In this document: positions 50,369 to 60,058 of the stretch, in pieces
How the letters are laid out: each line of letters begins with the position of its first letter
Position numbering within the stretch: position 1 is the stretch's first letter
Source: an uncultured Odoribacter sp.
GTDB lineage: Bacteria; Bacteroidota; Bacteroidia; Bacteroidales; Marinifilaceae
Assembly (NCBI GenBank): GCA_910589025.1
Contig: CAJURM010000002.1
Location: 62,001 to 126,000 of the forward strand
DNA length: 64,000 nt
Direction: 5' to 3'
Position numbers and translations under genes: made by a program
Notes under the pieces: model-generated
What the model was told of the DNA's origin: nothing
The model's input: the letters and a program-made list of their open reading frames with translations, nothing else
Database searches by the model: none

Positions 50369-50612
50369 GGAAGTGGAAATAGGGGTGAGAAGTTTTTAAG
50401 CGTGGGGAGGTAAGGTAAAGATTTGTGATATGGGAAAAATGAAAAGAACTGGTATATGGATTTCTTTCGGGACTGTTCCCGGAGTAAGAAGGTGTGTTTC
50501 TTTTGCTGAAGCTGTCTTAACCGGTAGGGGAAGGAACAGGGGCTTGCTTTTTTGCAGTGACAGTGTTATTGAATGATACAGAGGAGGGTGCCATGCGGCG
50601 CCCTCTTTTTTT
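50369..50612 (+). ncRNA. Candidate short transcript, promoter to terminator
   Basis: A transcript starting about 7 nt after the TATATTTG box and ending at the T-run would be about 245 nt. It contains a 5-bp hairpin CGGGA / TCCCG and a 48-codon frame (50430-50576, MGKMKRTGIWISFGTVPGVR...) of doubtful coding value. It could be a small RNA, a leader-peptide attenuator for the PurF-like gene (94 nt further on), or a short protein gene. No known RNA family was recognised. Confidence 0.35.
50584..50612 (+). terminator. Strong intrinsic terminator
   Basis: GAGGGTGCC / GGCGCCCTC, a 9-bp stem with one G-T pair and an ATGC loop, followed by seven T. Located 95 nt upstream of the PurF-like gene, so either the end of the orphan transcript or an attenuator. 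Confidence 0.75.
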
Positions 50613-50706
50613 CATAATTGCTTGTTTTTAGTGAATACGGATTTATCCTTTTGTGCTGGGGATGCAGAAGTTTGTCTGGCATGGCGGGATCAAACATGAA
50701 ATAGGT

Positions 50707-52575
50707 ATGAGTGATGCGATTAAACATGAGTGCGGTGTTGCACTGGTCCGGCTTTTGAAGCCGTTGTCTTATTACCAGCAAAAGTACGGCACTTCCGCTT
50801 ACGGGTTGAATACGCTTTATTTGCTGATGGAAAAGCAGCATAACCGGGGACAGGAGGGGGCAGGAATGGCATGTGTCAGATTGGAGGCACAGCCGGGGGA
50901 GGAGTATATTTTCCGGGAGCGGGCTTTGGGAAGTGGTGCTATCAGTGAGGTTTTTGAGGCTGTGGGGCGTCAGGTGTCCGAGGCACAGGCGGGGGATAAT
51001 CCCGGTCGTTTGCCGTTTATAGGGGAGCTTTATTTGGGTCATTTGCGATACAGTACGACCGGAAAGTCGGGATTATCTTATGTTCATCCTTTTTTGAGGC
51101 GCAACAATTGGCGGAGTCGGAATCTTTGTCTGGCAGGCAATTTCAATTTGACCAATGTGGATGAGATATTGACTGATATTGTTGCTAAAGGTCAGCATCC
51201 CCGCCACAATGCCGATACGTTTATTATCCTGGAGCAGATCGGGTATCTGCTCGACCGGGAGGTGGAAAGATTGTACAAGCAGTATAGTGTTGAGGGATTG
51301 TCGGGTTTGGAGCTTAATCATGTGATTGAAGAGCAGTTGGATATGGAGCGTATTATCCGGATGGCTTCGGAGAAGTGGGATGGAGGTTTTGTTATTTGCG
51401 GTCTGACGGGGAGTGGGGAGGCTTTTGTATTCCGTGATAAATGGGGGATACGTCCGGCTTTTTATTATTCTGATGATGAGATTATTGTGGTGGCTTCGGA
51501 ACGTCCTGTAATTCAGACAATATTGGATGTTTCGATCGAAAAGGTAAACGAGTTGTATGCCGGACAGGGATTGATTATCAAGAGGAACGGGGAGATGTGT
51601 TTGTCTCAAATTCATCAGCCGGGCCGAGTTACGCCATGTTCGTTTGAACGTATTTATTTTTCCAGAGGAAGCGACCAGGATATTTACCGGGAGCGGAAGA
51701 TGTTGGGGCGGTTGCTGACGGAGCAGATTTTGCAGTCAGTGAAGTATGATACGGATCATACGGTATTTTCTTTTATTCCGAATACGGCTGAAATTGCCTA
51801 TTATGGTATGATGGAGGGGTTGGAAGAGTATTTGAATTTCAGTAAAAGTGTTGATTTACTGGGAATAACTGGCAGCATTTCTTCTTCCCGGGCGAATCAA
51901 ATTCTGTCCCGGCGCATTCGGACAGAGAAGCTGGCTATCAAGGATATTAAGCTCCGGACGTTTATTGCGGAGAATAACAGCCGGGACGATCTGGCGACGC
52001 ATGTGTACGACATTACTTATGGTACAGTAACCGAAGGTGTTGACAATATTGTGGTGATTGACGACAGCATTGTGAGGGGAACGACGTTGAAACGGAGTAT
52101 TATTAAAATATTATGCCGTTTGCGTCCCCGGAAAATTGTGATTGTCTCTTCTTCTCCTCAGGTACGTTATCCTGATTGTTATGGTATCGATATGTCGCGG
52201 ATGGAGGAGTTTATCGCTTTTAATGCGGCTATTGAATTGCTGGAAGAGAGAGGAGAAGGGAGGGTGGTTGAGGAGGTTTACCGGAAGTGTAAGGAGCAGC
52301 AGGGGAAGCCTAAGGAGGCGATTGTGAACTGTGTTAAGGAGATTTATGCGCCTTTTACGGAACGGCATATTTCGGAGAAGATTGCACGTATGGTTACTCC
52401 GCCCGATTGCGGAATAGAAATCGAGGTAGTCTACCAGACTATCAAGAACTTACATAAGGCTTGCGGTAGCCATAACGGAGATTGGTATTTTTCAGGCGAT
52501 TATCCTACTCCGGGGGGCAATCGTCTGGTGAATGACTCTTTTATTAATTTTTATGAAAAGGTGTATATGAAGTAA
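50707..52575 (+). CDS. Amidophosphoribosyltransferase-like protein (PurF paralogue)
   Basis: A 622-residue protein with an N-terminal glutamine amidotransferase domain, nucleophile Cys9 after a short propeptide (SDAIKHECGVALV), GYGLNTLYL-type substrate loop, GHLRYSTTGKSG and RPAFYYSDDE; and a C-terminal phosphoribosyltransferase domain with the PRPP loop VVIDDSIVRGTT. PurF commits PRPP to purine synthesis, but normal PurF has about 470-505 residues, so this longer form with insertions (for example a helical segment near 160-230) is a paralogue known in Bacteroidota. I start at 50707, after 18 codons of poor sequence. No purine genes adjacent. Confidence 0.82.
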   Translation: MSDAIKHECGVALVRLLKPLSYYQQKYGTSAYGLNTLYLLMEKQHNRGQEGAGMACVRLEAQPGEEYIFRERALGSGAISEVFEAVGRQVSEAQAGDNPGRLPFIGELYLGHLRYSTTGKSGLSYVHPFLRRNNWRSRNLCLAGNFNLTNVDEILTDIVAKGQHPRHNADTFIILEQIGYLLDREVERLYKQYSVEGLSGLELNHVIEEQLDMERIIRMASEKWDGGFVICGLTGSGEAFVFRDKWGIRPAFYYSDDEIIVVASERPVIQTILDVSIEKVNELYAGQGLIIKRNGEMCLSQIHQPGRVTPCSFERIYFSRGSDQDIYRERKMLGRLLTEQILQSVKYDTDHTVFSFIPNTAEIAYYGMMEGLEEYLNFSKSVDLLGITGSISSSRANQILSRRIRTEKLAIKDIKLRTFIAENNSRDDLATHVYDITYGTVTEGVDNIVVIDDSIVRGTTLKRSIIKILCRLRPRKIVIVSSSPQVRYPDCYGIDMSRMEEFIAFNAAIELLEERGEGRVVEEVYRKCKEQQGKPKEAIVNCVKEIYAPFTERHISEKIARMVTPPDCGIEIEVVYQTIKNLHKACGSHNGDWYFSGDYPTPGGNRLVNDSFINFYEKVYMK

Positions 52576-52578
52576 GGG

Positions 52579-53529
52579 TTATATTTTCTCTTCAATCTGA
52601 TATACATTACGGTCTACGGCGGAGCGGGATACCAATTCGGCCACAAATCCTGCCAGAAAGAGTTGGGTTCCTAAAATCATACAGGTCAAGGCGATGAAAA
52701 AATAGGGCGTATCGGTAATCAGCGGGGCTTTGACGCCATGAATCAGACAGAGGTATTTGCTGATGGCGATCCACGCAATGGAAAGGAAACCGATGAGGAA
52801 CAGCAAGGTCCCCAGGGTGCCGAACAGGTGCATGGGTTTCTTGGCAAAACGCGTGATGAACGTAACGGACAGTAAATCCAGCATGCCGTTGATAAAGCGG
52901 TTCCAGCCTCCGAATTTGGTTACGCCGTATTTTCTTGCCTGGTGTTGCACTACTTTCTCTCCGATGCGGCTGAATCCGGCTTCTTTGGCTAAAATGGGGA
53001 TGTAGCGGTGCATTTCTCCGTATACTTCAATGCTTTTTACCACTTTTTGTTTATAAGCTTTCAGTCCGCAGTTGAAATCGTGCAGTTTAATGCCGGAAAA
53101 TCTGCGGGCGGTAGCGTTGAAGAGTTTAGTGGGGAGGGTTTTGCTGATCGGGTCATACCGTTTTTTCTTCCATCCGGACACCATGTCATAATCGTCTTCT
53201 GTAATCATCCTGTATAATGACGGGATTTCGTCGGGGCTGTCCTGCATGTCTGCGTCCATTGTAATGACGACATCGCCTTGTGAGGCGTGAAAACCGCAGT
53301 GCAGGGCGGCAGATTTTCCGTAATTCCGGCGAAATCTGATTGCCCGGATACAGGGATTTTTTTCTGCCAGTCGGCAGATTAGTTCCCAGGAGCGGTCTTT
53401 GCTTCCGTCGTCGATCATGATGATTTCATAACTGAAACGGTGTTTGGTCATGACTTTTTCAATCCAGGCGGTCAGTTCGGTTAAGGATTCGTCTTCGTTG
53501 TATAAAGGAATGATAACGGATATATCCAT
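52579..53529 (-). CDS. Family 2 glycosyltransferase (DPM1/GtrB-like)
   Basis: A 316-residue membrane glycosyltransferase. The catalytic domain (about 1-230) shows SVIIPLYNEDESL, the DxD-type MDADMQDSPDEI and FNCGLKAYK; two C-terminal helices follow (about 232-260 and 270-297). This group adds sugar from nucleotide-sugar to polyprenyl phosphate. Last gene of a minus-strand unit with DUF4199 and glucosaminidase, an association common in Bacteroidota. Confidence 0.88.
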   Translation of the reverse strand: MDISVIIPLYNEDESLTELTAWIEKVMTKHRFSYEIIMIDDGSKDRSWELICRLAEKNPCIRAIRFRRNYGKSAALHCGFHASQGDVVITMDADMQDSPDEIPSLYRMITEDDYDMVSGWKKKRYDPISKTLPTKLFNATARRFSGIKLHDFNCGLKAYKQKVVKSIEVYGEMHRYIPILAKEAGFSRIGEKVVQHQARKYGVTKFGGWNRFINGMLDLLSVTFITRFAKKPMHLFGTLGTLLFLIGFLSIAWIAISKYLCLIHGVKAPLITDTPYFFIALTCMILGTQLFLAGFVAELVSRSAVDRNVYQIEEKI

Positions 53530-53550
53530 AGTATTTTTATTTTGGCTTCG

Positions 53551-54081
53551 TTATATGATTTGTGTCGGTTGTTTCCGGAGAAAAGCGGCGATAATCAGGG
53601 TGAATATTAAACCGTTGACAAATTTACTGAATAATTCGGTTAATCCGATAAGGAAAGGTGTTATAAAAGCCGTAAAGAACTGTTCTGTCATTTCTTGTAT
53701 CGGGCTGTTGCCATACATCTGAAGGAGTATTTCCCGGGTCATACCGAGATAGCTGGTCAATAATTCCGGATAACGGGAATAGAGTATAATCGTATAAAGG
53801 CAGTATACCAGTCCGGTTACTAAGGAAATCCATATTCCGGTAACTACGGCTTGTCCATAGGTGATAAATCCTTGTCGGGTACTGCTGTCGCGGTATTGTC
53901 GGATGCCTATAAACAAGCCGATGATGAAGAGAAAACTAATGGTGCGGTTGAGTGTGGGATTGTTGAATACCTGCCCGGTATTTATGAAACAAAGCCAGGA
54001 TGCTGCCACAAAACATGCTCCCATGAGTAAAGCAAAAAGGGACATTTGTCCGTAGATCCGGTTTTTGATTTGCATAGTCAT
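53551..54081 (-). CDS. DUF4199-family membrane protein
   Basis: A 176-residue protein with four hydrophobic helices, typical of the DUF4199 family, which often sits directly before a GT2 gene in Bacteroidota. The start overlaps the preceding glucosaminidase stop as TAATG, so translation is coupled. Function unknown; possibly a flippase or membrane partner of the glycosyltransferase. Confidence 0.75.
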   Translation of the reverse strand: MTMQIKNRIYGQMSLFALLMGACFVAASWLCFINTGQVFNNPTLNRTISFLFIIGLFIGIRQYRDSSTRQGFITYGQAVVTGIWISLVTGLVYCLYTIILYSRYPELLTSYLGMTREILLQMYGNSPIQEMTEQFFTAFITPFLIGLTELFSKFVNGLIFTLIIAAFLRKQPTQII

Positions 54082-55025
54082 TATAATCCTGCCCGTTTTC
54101 TTAAATATATTTTTTCTCCGGCTTCCAGCGGCGTGTCGGCATTGATGTAATTAAAGACAACCAGGCTTTTGAGTCTGACTCCGTACATTTGAGAAATCAG
54201 ATAGAGGTTTTCGCCTGCTTTCACCCGGTGGAATTCGTATCCGCGGGCTGCTCTGATTTTTTTGCGTTTCAGAAAGACATACTGACCGACAGCAAGGGAG
54301 GAATCCTTTTTGTCGTTATAAGCCATGAGTTTTTTCAGTTTGATGCCGTAATAGTTGGAAAGGGCTGAAAACGTATCTCCTGCTTTGATTTCGATACAGG
54401 GGATGCCGTTTTTGATTTCTTCCCGTTTGTGGTAATTGACCAGTGTTTTTTTAGCTGCCGGGATATTTTTTTCAACTTTCTCTATCGGTGTGGTTTTAGC
54501 CGGTGTACCGGTAGGATGTTTCACCTTATGGTCATATAGGTATAACTGTTCTTCTTCGATTATTTTTATCAGTCGTTCCGCATACTGGGGGTTGGTGGCA
54601 TAGCCTGCTGCTTTCAGTCCTTTGGCCCAGGCTTTGTAATCGGTGGACGGGATTTTGAATAGTCCGGCATAGCGGGGACGGGAGGTGAGAAATTCGCTGT
54701 GATCGATCCACGATTGTTCCGGATGGTCATATTTGCGGAAACATTCGTTTTCGGCATCGTCGTCCATGTGATACGTGGGGCCTTCCCAGTCGTGACATTT
54801 GATACCGAAGTGGTTGTTGGCTTCCTGGGACAATTGCGACATGCCGCAGCCGGATTCAAAGATGCCTTGTGCCAGGGTAATGCTTGCCGGGATGCCGGTG
54901 CGTTCCATCTCCTGGATGGCGATGTGTTTGTATTTGAGAATGAAATCTTTGCGGGATTGTCCCTGGACGTTGAATGTTATCAGACTGGATAACAGGAGAA
55001 TCAGAATTCCGGATGTGATGTTCAT
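54081..55025 (-). CDS. Glucosaminidase-domain peptidoglycan hydrolase with two LysM domains
   Basis: A 314-residue exported protein: signal peptide (MNITSGILILLLSSLITFNVQGQ), an N-acetylglucosaminidase (GH73-type) domain at about 25-165 with FILKYKHIAIQEMERTGIPA, ITLAQGIFESGCGMSQLSQEANNHFGIKCH (catalytic Glu) and RYAGLF, a linker, then two LysM domains (about 208-252 and 263-308; IKAGDTFSALSNYYGI and VKAGENLYLISQMYGV). It should cleave glycan strands in the periplasm. First gene of the unit with DUF4199 and GT2. Confidence 0.92.
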   Translation of the reverse strand: MNITSGILILLLSSLITFNVQGQSRKDFILKYKHIAIQEMERTGIPASITLAQGIFESGCGMSQLSQEANNHFGIKCHDWEGPTYHMDDDAENECFRKYDHPEQSWIDHSEFLTSRPRYAGLFKIPSTDYKAWAKGLKAAGYATNPQYAERLIKIIEEEQLYLYDHKVKHPTGTPAKTTPIEKVEKNIPAAKKTLVNYHKREEIKNGIPCIEIKAGDTFSALSNYYGIKLKKLMAYNDKKDSSLAVGQYVFLKRKKIRAARGYEFHRVKAGENLYLISQMYGVRLKSLVVFNYINADTPLEAGEKIYLRKRAGL

Positions 55026-55192
55026 GTTCTAAAAACTCAGTTTTTTTTGTATTGTAAAACGGGGTGAATCTTAACGGGCGGGGGTAGTAAACGGGAAATT
55101 CAGAGCCATTCTGTGCCGTTACTCTTTTTTAATTCCTGTTTTTTTACGAACTTTACCCTCCATTCCCGGGGTAAAAATAATAAAAATAAGTA

Positions 55193-55654
55193 ATGGAGAA
55201 AAGGGAACTGCAAATAGATTATATGGTTTATGAAAAAACGTATCCGGAGGGGTATGGGGAGTTGTGTGAAAAAGCACTTCGGATCATACCTCAGGCGTAT
55301 AGTGTATATTCTGGTTTTTCAGTGGGCGCCGCTTTGTTGCTGGATAACGGCGAAATAGTGACAGGGACGAATCAGGAAAATGCGGCTTATCCCAGCGGGC
55401 TCTGTGCCGAACGGACGGCCTTGTTTTATGCGGCATCCCAATATCCCCGGGCAAAGGTAAAGGCTCTTGCTATTGCCGCTTTTGACGGAGAGAAACAGAC
55501 TGCCCGTTTTGTGCCGCCTTGCGGAGCTTGCCGCCAGGTTATGGCTGAGACCATCCGGCGTACAGGTGATTTTGACGTCATAATGATGGGGGCGGAAGAG
55601 GTCGTTATGCTGAAAGCGTCGGTATTGTTGCCGTTTGCGTTTGACCTGCTGTAG
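55193..55654 (+). CDS. cdd: Cytidine deaminase
   Basis: A 153-residue zinc enzyme converting cytidine and deoxycytidine to uridine forms. Motifs: YSGFSVGAALLLDNGEIVTGTNQENAAYP, LCAERTALFYA (Cys-Ala-Glu) and VPPCGACRQVMAE (zinc cysteines). Convergent with recR, 13 nt between stops. Confidence 0.95.
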   Translation: MEKRELQIDYMVYEKTYPEGYGELCEKALRIIPQAYSVYSGFSVGAALLLDNGEIVTGTNQENAAYPSGLCAERTALFYAASQYPRAKVKALAIAAFDGEKQTARFVPPCGACRQVMAETIRRTGDFDVIMMGAEEVVMLKASVLLPFAFDLL

Positions 55655-55667
55655 GTCTGGCAAAGCG

Positions 55668-56279
55668 TTATTCAGCAAATGCGATCCGATTGAGGATAGA
55701 ACGTCCCAAGGTGAGTTCATCCGTATATTCCAAATCGTTTCCTATGGAGATGCCTTTGGCGATGGTACTGACAGTCAGACCCGTCCGGTCTTTGATTTTT
55801 TTGTAGATGAAATAGCCTGTTGTATCACCTTCGATAGTGGCGCTCAGGGCAAAGATAATTTCTTTGATTTCTTCCTGTTCTATCCTTTGTAAAAGGCTGT
55901 CAATGTGCAGGTCGGCAGGACCGATGCCGTCCATTGGAGAGATAATTCCGCCCAGGACGTGATACAAGCCGTGAAATTGGGAGGTGGCTTCAATGGACAA
56001 GATATCTTTCAAATTTTCCACGACGCAGATGGTGCGGGTGTCCCGCTGCGGGTCGGCACAGATTTCGCACAAGTCGCTGTCGGCGATGTTGTGGCATTTG
56101 CGGCATTCCTGGATGTTCTTTTTCAACTCTTCAATACTTTGCACGAAACTGTTTACCTCTTCCGGGCTTTTTTTGAGTAGATAGAGCACGAATTTTAATG
56201 CCGTTTTACGTCCTATTCCCGGAAGGGATGCGAATTGCCCCACAGCTTTGTCTAACAGTTTGGAAGAAGAGTTTTGCAT
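55668..56279 (-). CDS. recR: Recombination mediator RecR
   Basis: A 203-residue protein that with RecF and RecO loads RecA at gaps. Order of parts: helix-hairpin-helix LPGIGRKTALKFVLYLL (about 19-36), zinc finger CRKCHNIADSDLCEIC (about 57-72) and Toprim domain from TRTICVVENLKDILSIEATSQFHGLYHVLGG onwards. Two bases after recJ, so the pair is an operon. Confidence 0.96.
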   Translation of the reverse strand: MQNSSSKLLDKAVGQFASLPGIGRKTALKFVLYLLKKSPEEVNSFVQSIEELKKNIQECRKCHNIADSDLCEICADPQRDTRTICVVENLKDILSIEATSQFHGLYHVLGGIISPMDGIGPADLHIDSLLQRIEQEEIKEIIFALSATIEGDTTGYFIYKKIKDRTGLTVSTIAKGISIGNDLEYTDELTLGRSILNRIAFAE

Positions 56280-56281
56280 AT

Positions 56282-58003
56282 TTATTTTTCAAACTGGATG
56301 TCTTTCAGCATCATTTGTATGTCGGTTCTGCCCATGAATTCGTTTCCCTGGAGTGTATAGCATATATTAAAATATTTTCCGGTATTCACTTCGTCGTAGA
56401 AGTATCCCATGCCGAATCCGATGCCGCTGCGGTCGTTACAGGCGCGGGTGTCGTCGACCACTACCAATTTGAGGTGTTCGTTGTTGCGTCCTACTTTTTT
56501 GGTGCCGATAAAGTTGACCACGTTTTCGGTCATGAATACGGGAACCGTGTTGTTGGGGCCGAACGGGGCGAATTTCCGGAGCATGCTATACAGTTCCGGT
56601 GTGATGTCAGACAGTTTGATTTGGGCGTCGATGTTAATTTGGGGTGTGAGCATTTCTTCGTTGATGGTTTCGCTGACAATCTGTTCGAATTTCTTTTTGA
56701 AAGGCTCGATGTTTTCCAGTTTCAGTGTCAGTCCGGCAGCGTATTTGTGCCCTCCGTAGTTTTCCAGGTATTCACTGCACTGGGAAATCGCATAATAGAG
56801 GTCGAATCCTTCTACCGATCGGGCAGACCCTGTCGCCAGACCGTTTGATTCGGTCAGGACAATCGTGGGGCGGTAGAATGTTTCCGTCAGCCGGGAAGCC
56901 ACGATGCCAATGACTCCTTTGTGCCATTTCGGGTTATATAGGACGGTGGTTTTCCGGGAGGTTTCTATTTTAGATTTCAGAATGTGTTTGATGGCCTCTT
57001 CCGTGATGTCGTGATCGAGTTTTTTGCGTTGGTCGTTGAATGCGTTGATGTCGGAAGCAATGTCGCTGGCACAACACTTTTCATCCGCCGTCAGCAGGTC
57101 TACGGCCTTGCATCCCGATTCCACCCGTCCGGCGGCGTTGATGCGGGGACCGATGCGGAAAACGATGTCATTGATTGTGATTTCCTTGTCAATACCTGCA
57201 ATATCGATGATGGTTTTTAGCCCCAGGCTCGGTGTGGTGTTGAGTTGCTGGAGTCCGTAATAGGCCAGGATCCGGTTCTCACCGGTAATCGGGACAATGT
57301 CGCTGGCTATGCTTACACATAACAGGTCCAGCAGTTTGTATAAGTCCGACATCGGCAGGTTGTGTTTCATGGAGTGGGCCTGTACGAATTTGAAACTGAC
57401 ACCGCAGCCGCTCAACCATTTATAGGGATAGGGGCAATCATCGCGTTGCGGGTCCAGTACCGCTACGGCTTCCGGAAGAGATTCGCCCGGAGTGTGGTGA
57501 TCGCAGATAATGATGTCGATGCCTTTTTCCTTGGCATATTTCACTTTTTCCACGGCTTTTACGCCGCAGTCCGTCACGATGATTAAGGAAAACCCGTTGT
57601 CAGCAGCATAATCAATCCCTTTCACGGAGATTCCGTAACCTTCTGTATACCGGTCGGGAATGTAATATTCCAACCGGGAGGGCGTATATTTGTTTTTCAG
57701 ATATTTGTAAAGCAATGCGACAGCCGTTGTGCCGTCTACGTCGTAATCGCCGTATATCATTACTTTTTCGTCTGTTGCGATAGCCTGGTCAAGGCGTTCA
57801 ACAGCTTTGTCCATATCCTTCATCAAAAAAGGGTCATGAAGCATATGAAGGGAGGGATAAAAAAAAGCCTGTACTTCTTCAGGCGTCTCAATTCCTCGCT
57901 GGAGCAAAAGATTTGCAATAATATGGCAGCAATTGGTTTTTTTTGATAGTTCCGATATTTTATTTTCCTCTGCGGGAGTATTTAATACCCATCTTTTTTT
58001 CAT
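56282..58003 (-). CDS. recJ: Single-strand exonuclease RecJ
   Basis: A 573-residue 5'-3' exonuclease with DHH motifs: MIYGDYDVDGTTAVALLYKY, IIVTDCG, IICDHHTPGE and RINAAGRVESG; DHHA1 region with ATGSARSVEGFDLYYAI and GGHKYAAGLTL, and a C-terminal OB-like domain. It acts in gap repair before RecFOR. First gene of the recJ-recR unit. Typical length for this phylum. Confidence 0.96.
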   Translation of the reverse strand: MKKRWVLNTPAEENKISELSKKTNCCHIIANLLLQRGIETPEEVQAFFYPSLHMLHDPFLMKDMDKAVERLDQAIATDEKVMIYGDYDVDGTTAVALLYKYLKNKYTPSRLEYYIPDRYTEGYGISVKGIDYAADNGFSLIIVTDCGVKAVEKVKYAKEKGIDIIICDHHTPGESLPEAVAVLDPQRDDCPYPYKWLSGCGVSFKFVQAHSMKHNLPMSDLYKLLDLLCVSIASDIVPITGENRILAYYGLQQLNTTPSLGLKTIIDIAGIDKEITINDIVFRIGPRINAAGRVESGCKAVDLLTADEKCCASDIASDINAFNDQRKKLDHDITEEAIKHILKSKIETSRKTTVLYNPKWHKGVIGIVASRLTETFYRPTIVLTESNGLATGSARSVEGFDLYYAISQCSEYLENYGGHKYAAGLTLKLENIEPFKKKFEQIVSETINEEMLTPQINIDAQIKLSDITPELYSMLRKFAPFGPNNTVPVFMTENVVNFIGTKKVGRNNEHLKLVVVDDTRACNDRSGIGFGMGYFYDEVNTGKYFNICYTLQGNEFMGRTDIQMMLKDIQFEK

Positions 58004-58025
58004 TCTACTTTTTTCAATTCTGCCA

Positions 58026-58056
58026 CAAAGTAGCGGAAATTCCGCGTCATTTCAAA
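58026..58056 (-). promoter_or_regulatory. Candidate promoter of recJ-recR
   Basis: Minus strand TTTG (58056-58053), 20 nt, TACTTTG (58032-58026); the second box is one base shorter than TAnnTTTG. Confidence 0.4.
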
Positions 58057-58170
58057 GCTAAATATTTATAATTTTTATATGATTATGGTATGCGTTTATT
58101 AATCAAATGAATAGCTTGATTCTGTCTGTATGGAATGCCGAGGGATGGCTATAGGAGGTTCCGGGAAATC

Positions 58171-58204
58171 TTTTTGACATTCAGCGGTTTATTTTGTATC
58201 TTTG
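58171..58204 (+). promoter_or_regulatory. Promoter of lysS
   Basis: TTTTTG at 58171-58176, 20 nt, TATCTTTG at 58197-58204: strong match to the Bacteroides promoter. Leader of about 55 nt before lysS. Confidence 0.65.
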
Positions 58205-58267
58205 TCGCTCAAAGTGTGATTTTTTCAAGTTAATCAATTGAAATAAAAATAGTTAAAATATAAGAAA

Positions 58268-59989
58268 ATGGGTTTTACAGAACTGAGCGAACAGGAGATT
58301 ATCCGGAGGAATTCATTGGGTGAATTGGATAAATTGGGAATTGAAGCCTATCCGGCGGCTGAATTTGAGGTGACCGGTCATGCGGCGGAGATAAGGGAAA
58401 ATTTTAAAGATGATGCTCCGGTGCGGGATGTGGTGGTGGCCGGTCGTATGATGAGTCGGCGGATCATGGGTAAAGCTTCATTTTTCGAGTTACAGGATGC
58501 TACTGGCAGAATACAGGTGTATGTGAGCCGTGACGATATTTCAACGGATGAAAATGCAACGGCCTATAATACGGTGTTTAAAAAACTAATGGATATTGGA
58601 GATATTGTTGGGGTGAAAGGATTTGTGTTCCGCACACAGACTGGCGAAATATCGGTACACGCAAAAGAATTGGTCATGTTGTCCAAGTCCCTGCGCCCGC
58701 TTCCGGTGGTGAAGGAGAAAGACGGCAAACTCTTTGATGCTTTTACGGATGCCGAACAGCGCTATCGTCAGCGTTACCTGGATCTGATAGTGAATCCGCA
58801 GGTAAAGGAGGTGTTTATCAAGCGGACTAAAATGATTAACGCTATTCGTGAGTTTTTTAACAGTAAAGGGTATCTGGAGGTAGAAACACCTGTGTTGCAG
58901 GCTATTCCCGGTGGGGCATCCGCCCGTCCTTTCATTACCCACCACAATGCGTTGGATATTCCGTTGTATCTGCGTATTGCCAATGAACTCTATCTGAAAC
59001 GTCTTATTGTCGGAGGATTTGAGGGGGTGTATGAATTTTCCCGCAACTTCCGCAATGAAGGGATGGATCGCACACATAACCCGGAATTCACTTGTATGGA
59101 AATCTATGTAGCATACAAGGATTATCTGTGGATGATGAATTTTACCGAAGAGATGATTGAGCGGGCGGCGATAGCAATTAACGGCACGACTAAAGCGGTA
59201 ATCGGAGAGAATGAGATTGATTTCAAACGGCCCTTCCAGCGTGTCCGGATGGCGGATGCTATCAAAGAATATACAGGCTATGATATTGAGAGCATGTCGG
59301 AGGAAGAGTTGTACGATGCCTGCGTGAAGATGGGGATAGAGGTGGACAAAACGATGGGGAAAGGCAAATTGATAGATGAAATTTTCGGAGAAAAATGTGA
59401 AGGACATTACATCCAGCCTACTTTCATTTACGATTATCCGAAAGAGATGTCCCCGCTGACGAAGAAACACCGGGAAAATCCGGAGCTGACGGAACGTTTT
59501 GAGTTGTTCGTAAACGGCAAGGAAGTAGCGAATGCCTATTCGGAACTTAATGATCCGATTGATCAGCTTGAACGTTTCCAGGAGCAGTTGAAATTGCAGG
59601 AAAGGGGAGATGATGAAGCCATGTATATCGATTATGATTTTGTCCGGGCACTGGAATATGGTATGCCTCCTACCTCCGGAATGGGAATCGGTATTGACCG
59701 TCTTTGTATGTTTTTGACGAATAGTCCTTCCATACAGGATGTGCTCTTCTTTCCCCAGATGAAACCCGAAAAGAAAATAGCCGTAGACGGTGATGACAAG
59801 TTTGAAGCCTTGGGGATTCCGCGCGAATGGGTGGAAGTCATCCGGAAAGCCGGTTATCAGACAGTGGAGTCTTTGAAGGCTGTGGAAAATCCCAATAAAT
59901 TGCATCAGCAGCTTTGCGGCATCAATAAAAAAGAGAAACTGGGTTTAGCGGCACCGGCACCGGAGCAGGTGAAACAGTGGATCGGCTAA
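58268..59989 (+). CDS. lysS: Lysyl-tRNA synthetase, class II
   Basis: A 573-residue enzyme with N-terminal OB anticodon domain (about 50-150) and class II catalytic core: motif 1 INAIREFFNSKGYLEVETPVL, motif 2 FRNEGMDRTHNPEFTCMEIY, motif 3 GMPPTSGMGIGIDRL. A C-terminal extension after FFPQMKPEKK (about residues 505-573) resembles a helix-hairpin-helix-like domain (LGIPREWVEVIRKAGYQTVESL), seen in Bacteroidota LysS. Gene 69 nt upstream of gpsA. Confidence 0.96.
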   Translation: MGFTELSEQEIIRRNSLGELDKLGIEAYPAAEFEVTGHAAEIRENFKDDAPVRDVVVAGRMMSRRIMGKASFFELQDATGRIQVYVSRDDISTDENATAYNTVFKKLMDIGDIVGVKGFVFRTQTGEISVHAKELVMLSKSLRPLPVVKEKDGKLFDAFTDAEQRYRQRYLDLIVNPQVKEVFIKRTKMINAIREFFNSKGYLEVETPVLQAIPGGASARPFITHHNALDIPLYLRIANELYLKRLIVGGFEGVYEFSRNFRNEGMDRTHNPEFTCMEIYVAYKDYLWMMNFTEEMIERAAIAINGTTKAVIGENEIDFKRPFQRVRMADAIKEYTGYDIESMSEEELYDACVKMGIEVDKTMGKGKLIDEIFGEKCEGHYIQPTFIYDYPKEMSPLTKKHRENPELTERFELFVNGKEVANAYSELNDPIDQLERFQEQLKLQERGDDEAMYIDYDFVRALEYGMPPTSGMGIGIDRLCMFLTNSPSIQDVLFFPQMKPEKKIAVDGDDKFEALGIPREWVEVIRKAGYQTVESLKAVENPNKLHQQLCGINKKEKLGLAAPAPEQVKQWIG

Positions 59990-60058
59990 ATCATTCATCG
60001 AGACGACAGGACATTCCGTAAAGTGGTGTCCGTTTATGAAGATATTAAATAAAGTATA

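Larger units (their letters stand above)
50243..50706. other. 464-nt gap between sod and the PurF-like gene
   Basis: Apart from the degenerate REP R8 it contains a consensus promoter (50331-50362) and a strong intrinsic terminator (50584-50612), a layout implying a short independent transcript, annotated separately. The final 94 nt before the PurF-like start hold no recognised element. Confidence 0.55.

Noticed and set aside
50430..50576. A 48-codon open frame upstream of the PurF-like gene, as a protein gene
   Set aside because: No Shine-Dalgarno-like site, no familiar composition; kept only as part of the candidate short transcript.
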